Part shown: positions 37,175 to 46,333 of the stretch, one piece after another
Numbering within the stretch: position 1 is the stretch's first letter
Layout: the number at the start of each line of letters is the position of its first letter
Source of the DNA: Salegentibacter sp. 24
Lineage (GTDB): Bacteria > Bacteroidota > Bacteroidia > Flavobacteriales > Flavobacteriaceae
Direction: 5' to 3'
Length of the DNA stretch: 64,000 nt
NCBI RefSeq assembly: GCF_004362395.1
Contig: NZ_SNWE01000007.1
Location: forward strand, 62,001-126,000
Made by a program: the position numbers and the translations under genes
The notes under the pieces: model-generated
What the model was told of the DNA's origin: nothing
Databases searched by the model: none
Seen by the model: only the letters and a program-made list of their open reading frames with translations

Positions 37175-37939
37175 ATGAGCATACAAAGACATATTCCGAA
37201 TTTAATAACGCTTTTAAATTTACTCTGTGGCATCATCGCAGTGATTTTCGCGGTACAGGGCAATCTTATTATGGCTGCAATTTTTGTTGCCGGTGGAATT
37301 TTCTTTGATTTTTTTGATGGCCTTGCTGCCAGAAGTCTAAATGTTTCCAGTGATATTGGTTTGCAACTTGACTCCCTGGCTGATGTTGTGACCAGTGGCG
37401 TTGTCCCGGGCATTGTGATGTTCCAGTTGCTGGATAATGCGCTGCCTGGAAGCTCAGGGGTGGGGAATACCGGCTGGGTAGTTAACTCCGGATGGTGGGA
37501 GTGGAATTTCAATACGCTGGCTTTAACTGGCTTGCTCATTTGTCTGGCCTCTGCTTATAGATTGGCTAAATTCAATGTGGACGATCGTCAAACCGATTCG
37601 TTTATTGGAGTACCTACTCCGGCCAATGCACTTTTAATTCTGAGTTTTCCACTTATACTGACCTATCAACCTGATAGTTTTTTAACCGGGTTTATTTTAA
37701 ATGAATGGTTTTTAATCGCGATCACCTTATTGAGCTGTTACCTGTTGAATGCGGAAATCAAACTTTTTGCCCTGAAATTTTCAAACTGGGGTTTTGCCGA
37801 TAATAAGCTTAGGTATTTGTTTTTGCTTTTGTGTCTGGTACTGATACTGGTATTTCAGTTCGTTGCCGTACCTCTGATCATAATCAGTTATGTGATTTTA
37901 TCGGTAATTTTTCCCAAGAAAGAGGAGAGCTTATCATAA
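37175..37939 (+). CDS. pssA: CDP-diacylglycerol-serine O-phosphatidyltransferase
   Basis: Makes phosphatidylserine, the precursor of phosphatidylethanolamine. The CDP-alcohol phosphotransferase motif DG-x2-AR-x8-G-x3-D-x3-D is seen from FFDGLAARSL to DSLAD (about 49-71), followed by VTSGVVPG. Around seven to eight hydrophobic segments fill the 254 residues. It converges on lptB with a shared hairpin terminator between the stops. Confidence 0.9.
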   Translation: MSIQRHIPNLITLLNLLCGIIAVIFAVQGNLIMAAIFVAGGIFFDFFDGLAARSLNVSSDIGLQLDSLADVVTSGVVPGIVMFQLLDNALPGSSGVGNTGWVVNSGWWEWNFNTLALTGLLICLASAYRLAKFNVDDRQTDSFIGVPTPANALLILSFPLILTYQPDSFLTGFILNEWFLIAITLLSCYLLNAEIKLFALKFSNWGFADNKLRYLFLLLCLVLILVFQFVAVPLIIISYVILSVIFPKKEESLS

Positions 37940-37942
37940 AAA

Positions 37943-37974
37943 TAAACCTCATAGTTTAAAGTTTATGAGGTTTA
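37943..37974. terminator. Bidirectional hairpin terminator between pssA and lptB
   Basis: A perfect 11-base inverted repeat (37943-37953 with 37964-37974) with a 10-base loop sits between the two convergent stop codons. On the minus strand it is followed by a T-rich run, so it should terminate lptB transcripts best and probably pssA as well. Confidence 0.75.
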
Positions 37975-37997
37975 GAATTTAATACAGATCCTACTTG

Positions 37998-38738
37998 TTA
38001 TTTAAAGAGTTTCTTTTTTCTCAGCTCAAAGTTCTGCCCCAGGTAAACCTTTCTTACCATTTGGTCTTCTGCAAGTTCTTCGGGTTGACCGTGTTTTAGG
38101 ATACTTCCTTCAAACATCAGGTAGGTTCTATCGGTTATAGCCAGGGTTTCCTGAACATTGTGGTCGGTAATAAGTATACCTATATTTTTGTCCTTTAACT
38201 GGGCTACAATACGCTGAATATCCTCTACGGCAACAGGGTCCACCCCTGCAAAGGGTTCATCTAGAAGTATAAAATTAGGATCGGTGGCCAAGGCACGGGC
38301 AATTTCCGTACGGCGCCGCTCCCCACCACTTAAAAGGTCACCGCGGTTTTTGCGAATATGATTTAAACCAAACTCTTCAATAAGGGTTTCCATTTTATCA
38401 TATCGTTCTTTTTTAGAAAGTTCGGTAAGTTCCAGCACGCTCATAATATTATCTTCAATACTGAGCTTTCTGAACACAGAAGCTTCCTGAGCAAGATAGC
38501 CAATACCGTACTGCGCCCGTTTATACATGGGGTATTTGGTAATATTGGTCTTATCCAAAATAATCTTCCCGGAATTTGGCTTAATAAGTCCCACGATCAT
38601 ATAAAAAGAAGTGGTCTTCCCGGCGCCGTTTGGCCCCAGTAATCCAACGATCTCTCCCTGGTTAACTTCCAAGGAGATTCCTTTTACAACTTCTTTCCTC
38701 TTGTAGGCTTTAACTAAATTCTCGGCGCGTAATTTCAT
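37998..38738 (-). CDS. lptB: LPS export ABC transporter ATP-binding protein LptB
   Basis: A 246-residue ABC ATPase that powers LPS extraction by LptFG. Walker [10 protein letters not shown] (about 35-43), the Q-loop in YLAQEASVF, signature LSGGERRR and Walker [13 protein letters not shown] are all present, with the HN in [10 protein letters not shown] as the switch His. The sequence is of the LptB subtype rather than a generic importer. Last gene of a minus-strand run starting at kpsF, although a 49-base gap separates it from the AhpD-like gene. Confidence 0.92.
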   Translation of the reverse strand: MKLRAENLVKAYKRKEVVKGISLEVNQGEIVGLLGPNGAGKTTSFYMIVGLIKPNSGKIILDKTNITKYPMYKRAQYGIGYLAQEASVFRKLSIEDNIMSVLELTELSKKERYDKMETLIEEFGLNHIRKNRGDLLSGGERRRTEIARALATDPNFILLDEPFAGVDPVAVEDIQRIVAQLKDKNIGILITDHNVQETLAITDRTYLMFEGSILKHGQPEELAEDQMVRKVYLGQNFELRKKKLFK

Positions 38739-38783
38739 TCAAAAAGCATTTTGGAGCTAAGTTACATTTTTTATGCCAGCCTG

Positions 38784-39134
38784 TTATTCCTTAGCATCTT
38801 CCAAAGCCTCCCAGTATTCGTGGGCTCTTCGAAGATGAGGGATAACAATAGTGCCGCCGATTAAGGTGCCGATACTAAGGGTTTCCATCACCTGTTCCCG
38901 GCTTAAACCTTCCTTATAACTGGATTCCAGGTGGTATTTTACACAGTCATCACAACGCAAAACCAGCGAGGCTACAAGGCCCAGCAATTCTTTTGTTTTT
39001 TTATCTACGGCACCCTCAGAAAAAGCATTGGTGTCTAAATTAAATATCCTTTTGAGCACTTTGTTGTTCTCACCCAGGATCTTATCGTTCATCTGCTGAC
39101 GGTAAGCATTGAATTCGTCAACTTTATTAATCAT
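38784..39134 (-). CDS. Carboxymuconolactone decarboxylase (AhpD-like) family protein
   Basis: A 116-residue all-helical protein of the CMD family. The RCDDCVKYH motif gives the CxxC plus downstream His of AhpD-like thiol-redox proteins, and the ETLSIGTLIGGTI helix follows. A peroxide-related redox role is likely by family but the partner is unknown. It lies two bases downstream of tatC. Confidence 0.85.
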   Translation of the reverse strand: MINKVDEFNAYRQQMNDKILGENNKVLKRIFNLDTNAFSEGAVDKKTKELLGLVASLVLRCDDCVKYHLESSYKEGLSREQVMETLSIGTLIGGTIVIPHLRRAHEYWEALEDAKE

Positions 39135-39136
39135 AG

Positions 39137-39964
39137 CTATTTTTTATTTAATTTTTTCTGTTCTTGTTTGTAGATCACACGTGAGATAAGAATACTTACC
39201 TCATAGAGAATCAGTACTGGTATAGCCACTATTATCTGGCTAACAATATCCGGTGGCGTAATTACTGCTGAAATAATTAGCACTATAACTAGCGCATATT
39301 TTCTGTATTTTCTAAGGAATTGTGGTGTTACTACACCAACCCTGGTAAGAAAATAGATGACGATGGGCAATTCAAAAATAAGTCCACTGGCAATCACCGA
39401 GGCTCTAACCAGGCCGATATAACTGCTAAGGTCAAAATCGTTAAAAACAGCTTCACTAACCTGGTATTTTCCCAGGAAATTAATAGATAATGGTGTTATT
39501 ACATAATATCCAAAAACTACTCCTATAAAAAAGAGCAGGGAGGTTACAAAGATAAATCCTTTAGCATGTTTTCTTTCGTTATCGTGCATGGCAGGAGCCA
39601 CAAATAGCCAAAACTGGTAAATCACATAAGGGAATGCGATAATAAAACCAGCGGTTATAGAGGTCCAGACATGGGCAGAGAATTGTCCCCCCATCGTTCT
39701 ACTCTGAATTCTAAAGGGCATCTCCTCAAAACAAAATCCCGCATCCATACCCAGGGAGGTAGAAATTCTACACAAGATGTCATAGGAAAAGAAATCACCC
39801 CTACTAGGTCCAAAAAGTAAAACGTCAAAAATAAAGCCCTTTAGGAAAAAGGCTATGGAGCCAGCAACTATAATTGCTACAACGGAACGGATTAGGTGCC
39901 ATCTTAAATCTTCTAAATGGTCCAGAAAGGACATCTCAGGTTCTGGGGTGCCAATTTGCTTCAT
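39137..39964 (-). CDS. tatC: Sec-independent protein translocase TatC
   Basis: Core receptor of the twin-arginine translocon, 275 residues with six membrane helices. The N-terminal SFLDHLEDLRWHL motif with the signal-peptide-binding Glu, and the later FELPIVIYFL and SAVITPPDIVSQ segments, are standard. A longer first periplasmic loop (residues about 40-100, with two Cys) is present, as usual in Bacteroidota. TatA is not in the window. It shares one base with the stop of kpsF. Confidence 0.95.
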   Translation of the reverse strand: MKQIGTPEPEMSFLDHLEDLRWHLIRSVVAIIVAGSIAFFLKGFIFDVLLFGPSRGDFFSYDILCRISTSLGMDAGFCFEEMPFRIQSRTMGGQFSAHVWTSITAGFIIAFPYVIYQFWLFVAPAMHDNERKHAKGFIFVTSLLFFIGVVFGYYVITPLSINFLGKYQVSEAVFNDFDLSSYIGLVRASVIASGLIFELPIVIYFLTRVGVVTPQFLRKYRKYALVIVLIISAVITPPDIVSQIIVAIPVLILYEVSILISRVIYKQEQKKLNKK

Positions 39965-40929
39965 TATAAAATTCCTTCTCGGATTAAGTTATGGATATGT
40001 ACGACACCTGCATAGGTTTGGTTTTCCAGGGCCAGTAATTGGGATATTTTATTTTCTTCCAGCATTTCTAAAGCATCTACGGCCAGGGATTCCTGGTCTA
40101 TGGTTTTGGGTGCTGGGCTCATAATATCCCGTGCGGTTAGATTCTTGAATTCAGTATTGTTTTTAAGCATGCGCCTAATATCGCCATCGGTGATTATACC
40201 TACAATCTTATCGTTTTCAATAACTGCGGTTACTCCCAGCATTTTCTCTGAAATCTCGATGATCGCATCGGTAACGGAAGTTTCCGGGCTTACCTGGGGT
40301 TTCATATTTTGAGCAGTAATATCACTAACTCGCAGGTACAGCTTTTTGCCAAGGGAACCACCGGGGTGGTATTTAGCAAAATCTTTTCTGGAAAATCCTT
40401 TGAGTTTTAACAGGCAAATAGCCAGGGCATCGCCAATGACCATCTGTGCGGTCGTACTTGTGGTAGGCGCAAGATTATTAGGGCAGGCCTCTTTTTCGAC
40501 AAAAGAGTTTAAAACATAATCAGATTCCCTTCCCAGAAAAGATTCCTTATCGGCGGTAATTCCTATAAGTAGGTTTTTGAAATCCTTGATATACGGAACC
40601 AGGACTTTAATTTCCGGACTGTTTCCACTTTTGGAAATACAAATTACTACATCGTCTTTTTGAATGGTGCCAAGGTCGCCGTGAATCGCATCTGCAGCGT
40701 GCATAAAAATTGCGGGAGTCCCGGTAGAATTAAGGGTAGCTACTATTTTTGTGGCAATCACCGCGCTTTTCCCTATGCCGGTTACAATTACCCTACCTTT
40801 AGCCCGGTATATATTCTCTACGGCTTCAGCAAACTCACTATCGATATAATTTTCCAGGTTTGCAATTGCTTTGGCTTCAATGGAAATGGTTTCTTTTGCT
40901 GCCGTAAGAATTTTTTCCTTCAGTTTCAA
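39964..40929 (-). CDS. kdsD: KpsF/GutQ/KdsD-type arabinose-5-phosphate isomerase
   Basis: Interconverts ribulose-5-phosphate and arabinose-5-phosphate, the first step toward Kdo. SIS domain with VTGIGKSAVIATKI, the GDLG motif and ISKSGNSPE, then two CBS domains (about 205-321) with GIITDGDIRR. The 321-residue length is typical. The start appears to be TTG 40929; no ATG is nearby upstream. Divergent from recQ. Confidence 0.9.
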   Translation of the reverse strand: MKLKEKILTAAKETISIEAKAIANLENYIDSEFAEAVENIYRAKGRVIVTGIGKSAVIATKIVATLNSTGTPAIFMHAADAIHGDLGTIQKDDVVICISKSGNSPEIKVLVPYIKDFKNLLIGITADKESFLGRESDYVLNSFVEKEACPNNLAPTTSTTAQMVIGDALAICLLKLKGFSRKDFAKYHPGGSLGKKLYLRVSDITAQNMKPQVSPETSVTDAIIEISEKMLGVTAVIENDKIVGIITDGDIRRMLKNNTEFKNLTARDIMSPAPKTIDQESLAVDALEMLEENKISQLLALENQTYAGVVHIHNLIREGIL

Positions 40930-40948
40930 ATTTAGATAAAATTAAGGA

Positions 40949-40977
40949 TTGTGAGTTTAAAGAAATATGTATCTTTA
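40949..40977 (+). promoter_or_regulatory. Putative recQ promoter
   Basis: TTG at 40949-40951 is followed after 18 bases by TATCTTTA at 40970-40977, a good match to the Bacteroidota primary sigma pattern (TTG, about 19 bases, TAnnTTTG). It lies 36 bases before the recQ ATG. Confidence 0.5.
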
Positions 40978-41013
40978 GTTATGCAAATGTATGTAAAATT
41001 GTAACACAATTGA

Positions 41014-43212
41014 ATGAGTTTGACGGAAATTGATTTACACCAACAGCTAAAGAAGTACTTTGGGTTCAGCCAGTTCAAAGGGCTTCAGGAAGAGGTGATT
41101 ACCAGCATTGTGAATAAGAATAATTCCTTTGTGGTAATGCCTACCGGAGGAGGGAAATCCCTATGTTACCAACTCCCTGCGTTGATCGAAGAAGGAACGG
41201 CAATTGTGGTATCGCCCCTTATCGCCCTTATGAAAAACCAGGTAGATGCTATACGTAGTATTTCAGAGCAGCACGGCGTGGCGCATGTGCTCAATTCCTC
41301 ATTGAACAAAACCGAAGTAAGACAGGTAAAAGAAGACATTGCCAACGGGGTCACCAAGTTGCTGTATGTAGCGCCTGAATCACTTACCAAGGAAGATCAC
41401 GTAGAGTTTTTAAAGCAGCAAAAGATATCTTTCCTGGCTATAGACGAGGCCCACTGTATCAGTGAATGGGGTCATGACTTTAGACCGGAATACAGGAACT
41501 TAAGGAGTATTATTCAGCGAATAGGGGATAATATTCCCATTATAGCCCTTACGGCCACGGCCACTCCAAAGGTGCAGGAAGATATATTGAAAAACCTGGG
41601 AATTCCCGATGCAAATACATTTAAAGCGAGTTTTAACCGTCCCAATTTATATTACGAGGTACGTCCAAAAACCAAAAATGTAGATGCGGATATTATTCGT
41701 TTTATAAAACAGAATGATGGTAAATCCGGAATCATTTATTGTTTAAGCAGAAAAAAAGTAGAGGAACTCGCGCAAACCCTTCAGGTAAACGGTATTAATG
41801 CCGTTCCTTATCATGCAGGTCTTGATGCAAAGACCAGAAGCAGGCACCAGGATCAGTTTCTTATGGAAGAAATTGATGTAGTGGTGGCCACCATTGCCTT
41901 TGGTATGGGAATAGACAAACCTGATGTTCGGTTTGTTATTCACCATGATATACCTAAAAGTATAGAGAGTTATTACCAGGAAACCGGCCGTGCCGGAAGG
42001 GATGGAGGGGAAGGACATTGTCTTGCCTTTTATTCTTATAAAGATATAGAGAAGCTCGAAAAATTTATGAGCGGCAAGCCGGTGGCCGAACAGGAAATTG
42101 GCCATGCCCTTTTACAGGAAGTTGTGGCTTATGCAGAGACATCAATTTCACGCCGGAAATTTATTCTTCACTACTTCGGGGAAGAATTTGACGGGGAAAC
42201 CGGGGAAGGGGCTTCCATGGATGATAATGTAAGGCATCCTAAAAAACAGCATGAAGCCGGAAAAGATGTAGAATTACTCATAAAGACCATTAAGGAAACC
42301 AAGGAATTGTATAAGTCAAAAGAGGTGGTCAAAACACTTATAGGTAAATCCAACGCAGTGATTTTATCTCATAAAACGGATGCCCATCCACTCTTTGGAA
42401 AAGGAAAGCATAAGGACGGTAAATACTGGATGGCATTAATTCGGCAGGCATTGGTCGCTGGCTATTTGAAGAAAGATATTGAAACCTATGGCGTTATAAA
42501 ACTTACCGCCAAAGGGGAGGATTTTCTAAAAAACCCCCAGCCATTTATGATGACCGATGATCATATTTTTGATAGCACTACGGAGGCCGTTCCTACACCC
42601 AGCAAATCAGCAGGAGGGGGCATGGATATAGCCCTTGTGAAAATGTTAAAAGATCTTCGGAAAAAAGTTGCTGTCAAAAATGAGGTTCCCCCATTTGTGG
42701 TGTTTCAGGATCCTTCACTGGAAGATATGGCAATTAAATACCCGGTTAGCATAGAAGAGCTTACCAACATTTATGGCGTTGGTGAGAACAAGGCCAAAAA
42801 GTTCGGAAAAGAATTTGTGGATTTAATTAAGCGCTATGTTGATGAAAATGAAATTGTTCGTCCCGATGACCTGGTGGTTAAGTCCACCGGAGCCAATTCT
42901 GCTTTAAAATTATATATCATCCAAAATGTAGATCGAAAACTGCCATTGGATGATATTGCTTCCGCTAAGGGAATGGAGATGAAGGAATTTATAAAAGAAA
43001 TGGAGGCCATTGTTTACAGTGGTACCAAATTGAATATAAATTACTGGATTGATGATATTTTAGATGAGGACCAGCAGGAAGAAATTCACGAATACTTCCT
43101 GGAAGCTGATACCGATAAAATTGACGAAGCTATCAAAGAGTTTGACGGGGATTACGACGATGAGGAGCTTCGCCTATACAGAATTAAGTTTATAAGCGAT
43201 GTTGCCAATTAA
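41014..43212 (+). CDS. recQ: ATP-dependent DNA helicase RecQ
   Basis: A 3'-5' DNA helicase for repair and recombination, 732 residues. Motif I is PTGGGKSLCYQLPA, motif II AIDEAHCISEWGHDFR, motif III TATATP, motif VI QETGRAGRDG. After the helicase core come a RQC-type region (about 390-510) and an HRDC-like domain (about 530-610). The zinc-binding cysteines of the standard RecQ insertion are not evident: the region after YFGEEFDG is acidic instead, as in many Bacteroidota RecQ proteins. Additional C-terminal residues are acidic. Confidence 0.95.
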   Translation: MSLTEIDLHQQLKKYFGFSQFKGLQEEVITSIVNKNNSFVVMPTGGGKSLCYQLPALIEEGTAIVVSPLIALMKNQVDAIRSISEQHGVAHVLNSSLNKTEVRQVKEDIANGVTKLLYVAPESLTKEDHVEFLKQQKISFLAIDEAHCISEWGHDFRPEYRNLRSIIQRIGDNIPIIALTATATPKVQEDILKNLGIPDANTFKASFNRPNLYYEVRPKTKNVDADIIRFIKQNDGKSGIIYCLSRKKVEELAQTLQVNGINAVPYHAGLDAKTRSRHQDQFLMEEIDVVVATIAFGMGIDKPDVRFVIHHDIPKSIESYYQETGRAGRDGGEGHCLAFYSYKDIEKLEKFMSGKPVAEQEIGHALLQEVVAYAETSISRRKFILHYFGEEFDGETGEGASMDDNVRHPKKQHEAGKDVELLIKTIKETKELYKSKEVVKTLIGKSNAVILSHKTDAHPLFGKGKHKDGKYWMALIRQALVAGYLKKDIETYGVIKLTAKGEDFLKNPQPFMMTDDHIFDSTTEAVPTPSKSAGGGMDIALVKMLKDLRKKVAVKNEVPPFVVFQDPSLEDMAIKYPVSIEELTNIYGVGENKAKKFGKEFVDLIKRYVDENEIVRPDDLVVKSTGANSALKLYIIQNVDRKLPLDDIASAKGMEMKEFIKEMEAIVYSGTKLNINYWIDDILDEDQQEEIHEYFLEADTDKIDEAIKEFDGDYDDEELRLYRIKFISDVAN

Positions 43213-43350
43213 AGTGAAAAAGTACCTGGAGTAAGCTTCTGACTTTAAAAATTTTAACTGTCATTTTTCGAACTGTTTGAAGCTCGTAACAGGCCGGCTA
43301 AAACGATGAATACGGCAGATGTTTTATTTTTTCTACGGAGTAATTGTAAA

Positions 43351-44133
43351 CTAGCGCCCTCCGGCGGCTTGCAGGTCACGTATGCACTGTTCTCCTAATT
43401 GCGGGATGCGGCCTCCATCAATTTCATCTATAATTCCCGATCCAAATTCAATGGAAGATTGCATCAGGCAATTATCTACGATACAATGGCCTTCATTATC
43501 TTCATCTTTATGGTCAGATTGTGGCTCTGTGCCGATATCAACCAAACCGAATAAATGCCCAAATTCATGGTTATAAACCGCCGCTTCAATATCACTTTCA
43601 GCCGGGGCATTGGCTCTGGCCGCAAAGTTCTCTATGGTTTCCCCAAAAATTACCATGGAAGTATTTCTAAATGCTGAGCCCAGGGTGAATTTATTCTCTT
43701 CATCCTTCTCGCTTTTTCCATCAGCTACATAAATATAGACAGCTATTTCGTCTCCAGCATTATAAATGGTCCGGGTCTCTTCCTCAATGTCTACGATCTC
43801 ATCTATGGAAAATGGCGCCTTACCCGAAGATGGAACGGCTCTTAAACTAATTTTAATACCATCGGGTTTAAATGTGCGTTCCATTAAAAACTCCTTGAAA
43901 TTTGTAAGGGCTGCCTGGCTAGGGGCATATCCGTTTACATACACGATCTCTATATGCATCGAAGTAAATTCAGCATCACTTAAAAGGTGGGAAGCTGAAT
44001 CTCCCAATCCCTGTAAATTGGCAGTTTTATCTATTCCTGGTTCTCCATCTTCATTTTCATCATTTTCTGAAGTACACGAAATACTAAAAACAGAAATAAA
44101 AAATAGGAGCAGCGCGTATTTATAATTGAACAT
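43351..44133 (-). CDS. Metzincin-like metalloprotease lipoprotein
   Basis: A 260-residue secreted lipoprotein: signal peptide with lipobox SISC (Cys20) then an acidic linker. The catalytic zinc motif HEFGHLFGLVD spans 189-199 (His189, Glu190, His193, Asp199 as in HExxHxxGxxD) and a Met-turn candidate lies at CLMQS (Met224). Substrate unknown. The acidic linker would keep it on the outer surface or in the periplasm. It converges on recQ across a 138-base spacer with no obvious terminator. Confidence 0.75.
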   Translation of the reverse strand: MFNYKYALLLFFISVFSISCTSENDENEDGEPGIDKTANLQGLGDSASHLLSDAEFTSMHIEIVYVNGYAPSQAALTNFKEFLMERTFKPDGIKISLRAVPSSGKAPFSIDEIVDIEEETRTIYNAGDEIAVYIYVADGKSEKDEENKFTLGSAFRNTSMVIFGETIENFAARANAPAESDIEAAVYNHEFGHLFGLVDIGTEPQSDHKDEDNEGHCIVDNCLMQSSIEFGSGIIDEIDGGRIPQLGEQCIRDLQAAGGR

Positions 44134-44163
44134 TTAAAAATGATTTTTTGTAAAAATAGAAAT

Positions 44164-44898
44164 TTATTGGTTTGTAGGCTGTAATTCAGCTAAATAATCG
44201 AAATGCGTACCTTCTTTTAAGCGCTCACAGCTGAAATTATTGGTTTCCGCGGCAAATTTAAGCGTTTGGAAATCTATATAAAGCCAGTCAAAATAAGCTG
44301 AACTTTCACCTTTATAACTAACCTTGAATTCCAATTCCCCGTAATATGGCGCTTCAGAGTCTATCCATATACCCCCGTCCTCTTCCCGATCAAATAAATA
44401 ACTTAAATCCGAAGAGTCCAATAAAATCTTTCCCCCGGGATTTAGCAGTTCCCTTGTTTTTTTAAAGAATTGATCCAGGTTTTTGAGCTTTCCGATAATG
44501 CCACTCCCATTCATTAGCATTAAAATAGTGTCGAATTTTTCATCTTTTAAGTTGAAAAAATCAATGTTTTTAACCTTGCTAATTCCACGAAGACCAGCAA
44601 TTTCTACAGCACCTGGGGAAGAATCAATAGCCATCACATCCAGCTTTCGCTCTTTCTGAAGATAGAGCGCATGGCTTCCCGCCCCGCATCCTACATCTAA
44701 AACACGACCGGAACACAGTTGCAATGCTTTTTGCTCCAGTGGAGGCATTTCTTCATAATCTCGGAATAAATAGGTTACCGGAATTATATCATCATCAAAA
44801 TCGGGGGAATGTACCTGGATATCGGTACTGTCATCCTGGTGATAGTAAGCTGAAATCGCTTTTCCAAAAATGTCTTTTGCGGAAGTTTGCTTATTCAT
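44164..44898 (-). CDS. Class I SAM-dependent methyltransferase
   Basis: Methyltransferase of 244 residues from the ATG at 44898; an upstream extension to 45006 would run into the divergent gene. Motif I is VLDVGCGAGSHALYL, followed by VMAIDSSPGAVEIA and FDTILMLMNGSGI, then LNPGGKILLDSSD. Substrate not predictable. It is divergent from the YkgJ-family gene with only 35 bases between the starts, so they probably share a regulatory region. Confidence 0.85.
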   Translation of the reverse strand: MNKQTSAKDIFGKAISAYYHQDDSTDIQVHSPDFDDDIIPVTYLFRDYEEMPPLEQKALQLCSGRVLDVGCGAGSHALYLQKERKLDVMAIDSSPGAVEIAGLRGISKVKNIDFFNLKDEKFDTILMLMNGSGIIGKLKNLDQFFKKTRELLNPGGKILLDSSDLSYLFDREEDGGIWIDSEAPYYGELEFKVSYKGESSAYFDWLYIDFQTLKFAAETNNFSCERLKEGTHFDYLAELQPTNQ

Positions 44899-44933
44899 CG
44901 ATGCGGTGTAGGTTGGTTTTATATCTTTGTCCA

Positions 44934-45428
44934 ATGGAAGAAATTCTAAAAAATCTCCCTGAAAAGGCCAAAGATAAGCATAAGGAGAATAAAAAGTTTT
45001 TTTCAAAGCTTAGAAAAAAGGCGCCTAAGGACCTGGACCGGCAGATGCAGGAAATGCACCAGGAGGAATTTTCCCGAACCAATTGTTTGGACTGTGCAAA
45101 TTGCTGTAAAACAACTGGGCCGCTTTTCACCAATAAGGATATAGAGCGAATAAGTAAGCATTTGAAGCAAAAACCACAGCAGTTCATCGAGCAATATTTG
45201 AGGATTGATGAAGACAACGATTATGTGCTTCAACAAGTGCCCTGTACCTTTCTGGCTGCAGACAATTATTGTTTAATTTATGATGTTCGTCCAAAGGCCT
45301 GTCGGGAATTTCCCCACACCGACAGAAAGGATTTTCATAAAATCTCTAACCTAACCATAAAGAACACCGCTATCTGCCCTGCTGCATATAATATAGTAGA
45401 GGAGATGAAACGCAGGATGAAGAACTAA
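44934..45428 (+). CDS. YkgJ-family cysteine cluster protein
   Basis: A 164-residue protein of the UPF0153/YkgJ type. The CLDCANCCK cluster (about 43-51) plus later CTF, YCLIY and KACREFPH cysteines form the CxxCxxCC ... C metal site (zinc or iron-sulfur) of the family. The ATG at 44934 is chosen because it begins just before the N-terminal helix; the frame is open upstream inside the divergent methyltransferase gene. Function unknown. Confidence 0.85.
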   Translation: MEEILKNLPEKAKDKHKENKKFFSKLRKKAPKDLDRQMQEMHQEEFSRTNCLDCANCCKTTGPLFTNKDIERISKHLKQKPQQFIEQYLRIDEDNDYVLQQVPCTFLAADNYCLIYDVRPKACREFPHTDRKDFHKISNLTIKNTAICPAAYNIVEEMKRRMKN

Positions 45429-45483
45429 TAAAAATTACTGTTTTCTTTATTTTTTTTAAATTGCTTCTCCAATAACTTGTTTT

Positions 45484-46332
45484 ATGAGAAAGATCACTAC
45501 GATTCTTTTGTTAGTTTTTTGTATTTCTTCAGCAGCTGCCCAAAATGGCACCTGGCTTACTTCTTTCGAGGATGCACAAAAGCTTTCTATCGCCACCAAT
45601 TAACTCATCTTTATTGATTTTTATGCTTCCTGGTGCGGACCTTGTAAAAAGATGGAAATGGAAGCTTTTTCGGATCCTGAAATAAAAAAGGTTTTAGATA
45701 ATTTTATACTATTAAGATTGAATTTTGACAATGAAATTGCTTTAAGGAATAAATATGGGGTTAGGGCAATTCCCTATGTGTTTATCGTGGATAGCCAGGG
45801 ACATGTAATCAATGAGCAGAAAGGTTATCGCGATAAAAATAATGTCAAAGACCTACTGGATACTTATAATTTGAATACTGAATTTTTACAAAGAGAAAAC
45901 CTTCAGTATTTTCAAAATCAGAACTACGTAACTGCGATGAGACTCGCCCAAAAATACCTTGATTTTAGTTTGTTTTTAAAAAAGGAAATCAGGCCTGAAT
46001 TTATACGTGTTGCTGATGCTTATATCGGTTACTCCGAAGACCTTTTGGATAAGGAGCAATCCAACTATAAGCTTATGTCGCAAAAGATTGAATTACTGGA
46101 ATTGACTTCGGCACTGTATGATGAAAGATATGGGAAACTGGAGCGAGGCCTTAAGGATATAGAGAAGGAAGGAGTAGAGGAACTTAACAAGGATGTTTAT
46201 AATTTCCTGAAATACTGCCTTGCCTTTGAGCATGGGGAACCAGCTGAGACGGAAAAATGGGAAGCCCAGGTTCTGGCTTCCTCAGCTGCAGAAGTTTATA
46301 TGAAAAGGAAAGACGAACTTTTCGGTCTATAA
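45484..46332 (+). pseudogene. Secreted thioredoxin-fold protein interrupted by an in-frame stop
   Basis: ATG 45484 opens a signal peptide (MRKITTILLLVFCISSAAAQ) and about 19 further residues before TAA at 45601-45603. The same frame continues without another stop to 46332 and at once encodes FIDFYASWCGPCKKME, a thioredoxin active site with both cysteines, then a thioredoxin fold and a helical C-terminal part. A single A-to-T change (AAA Lys to TAA) would explain the break; restored, the protein would have 282 residues. The only ATG after the stop (45652) would drop the active site. Real nonsense mutation or sequencing error cannot be told apart here. Confidence 0.8.
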
Positions 46333-46333
46333 T

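Noticed and set aside
44724-44933. Upstream extension of the YkgJ-family gene
   Set aside because: It lies inside the divergent methyltransferase gene; the ATG at 44934 gives the family-like start.
44899-45006. Upstream extension of the methyltransferase at 44164
   Set aside because: It would overlap the YkgJ-family gene; the ATG at 44898 starts a normal domain.
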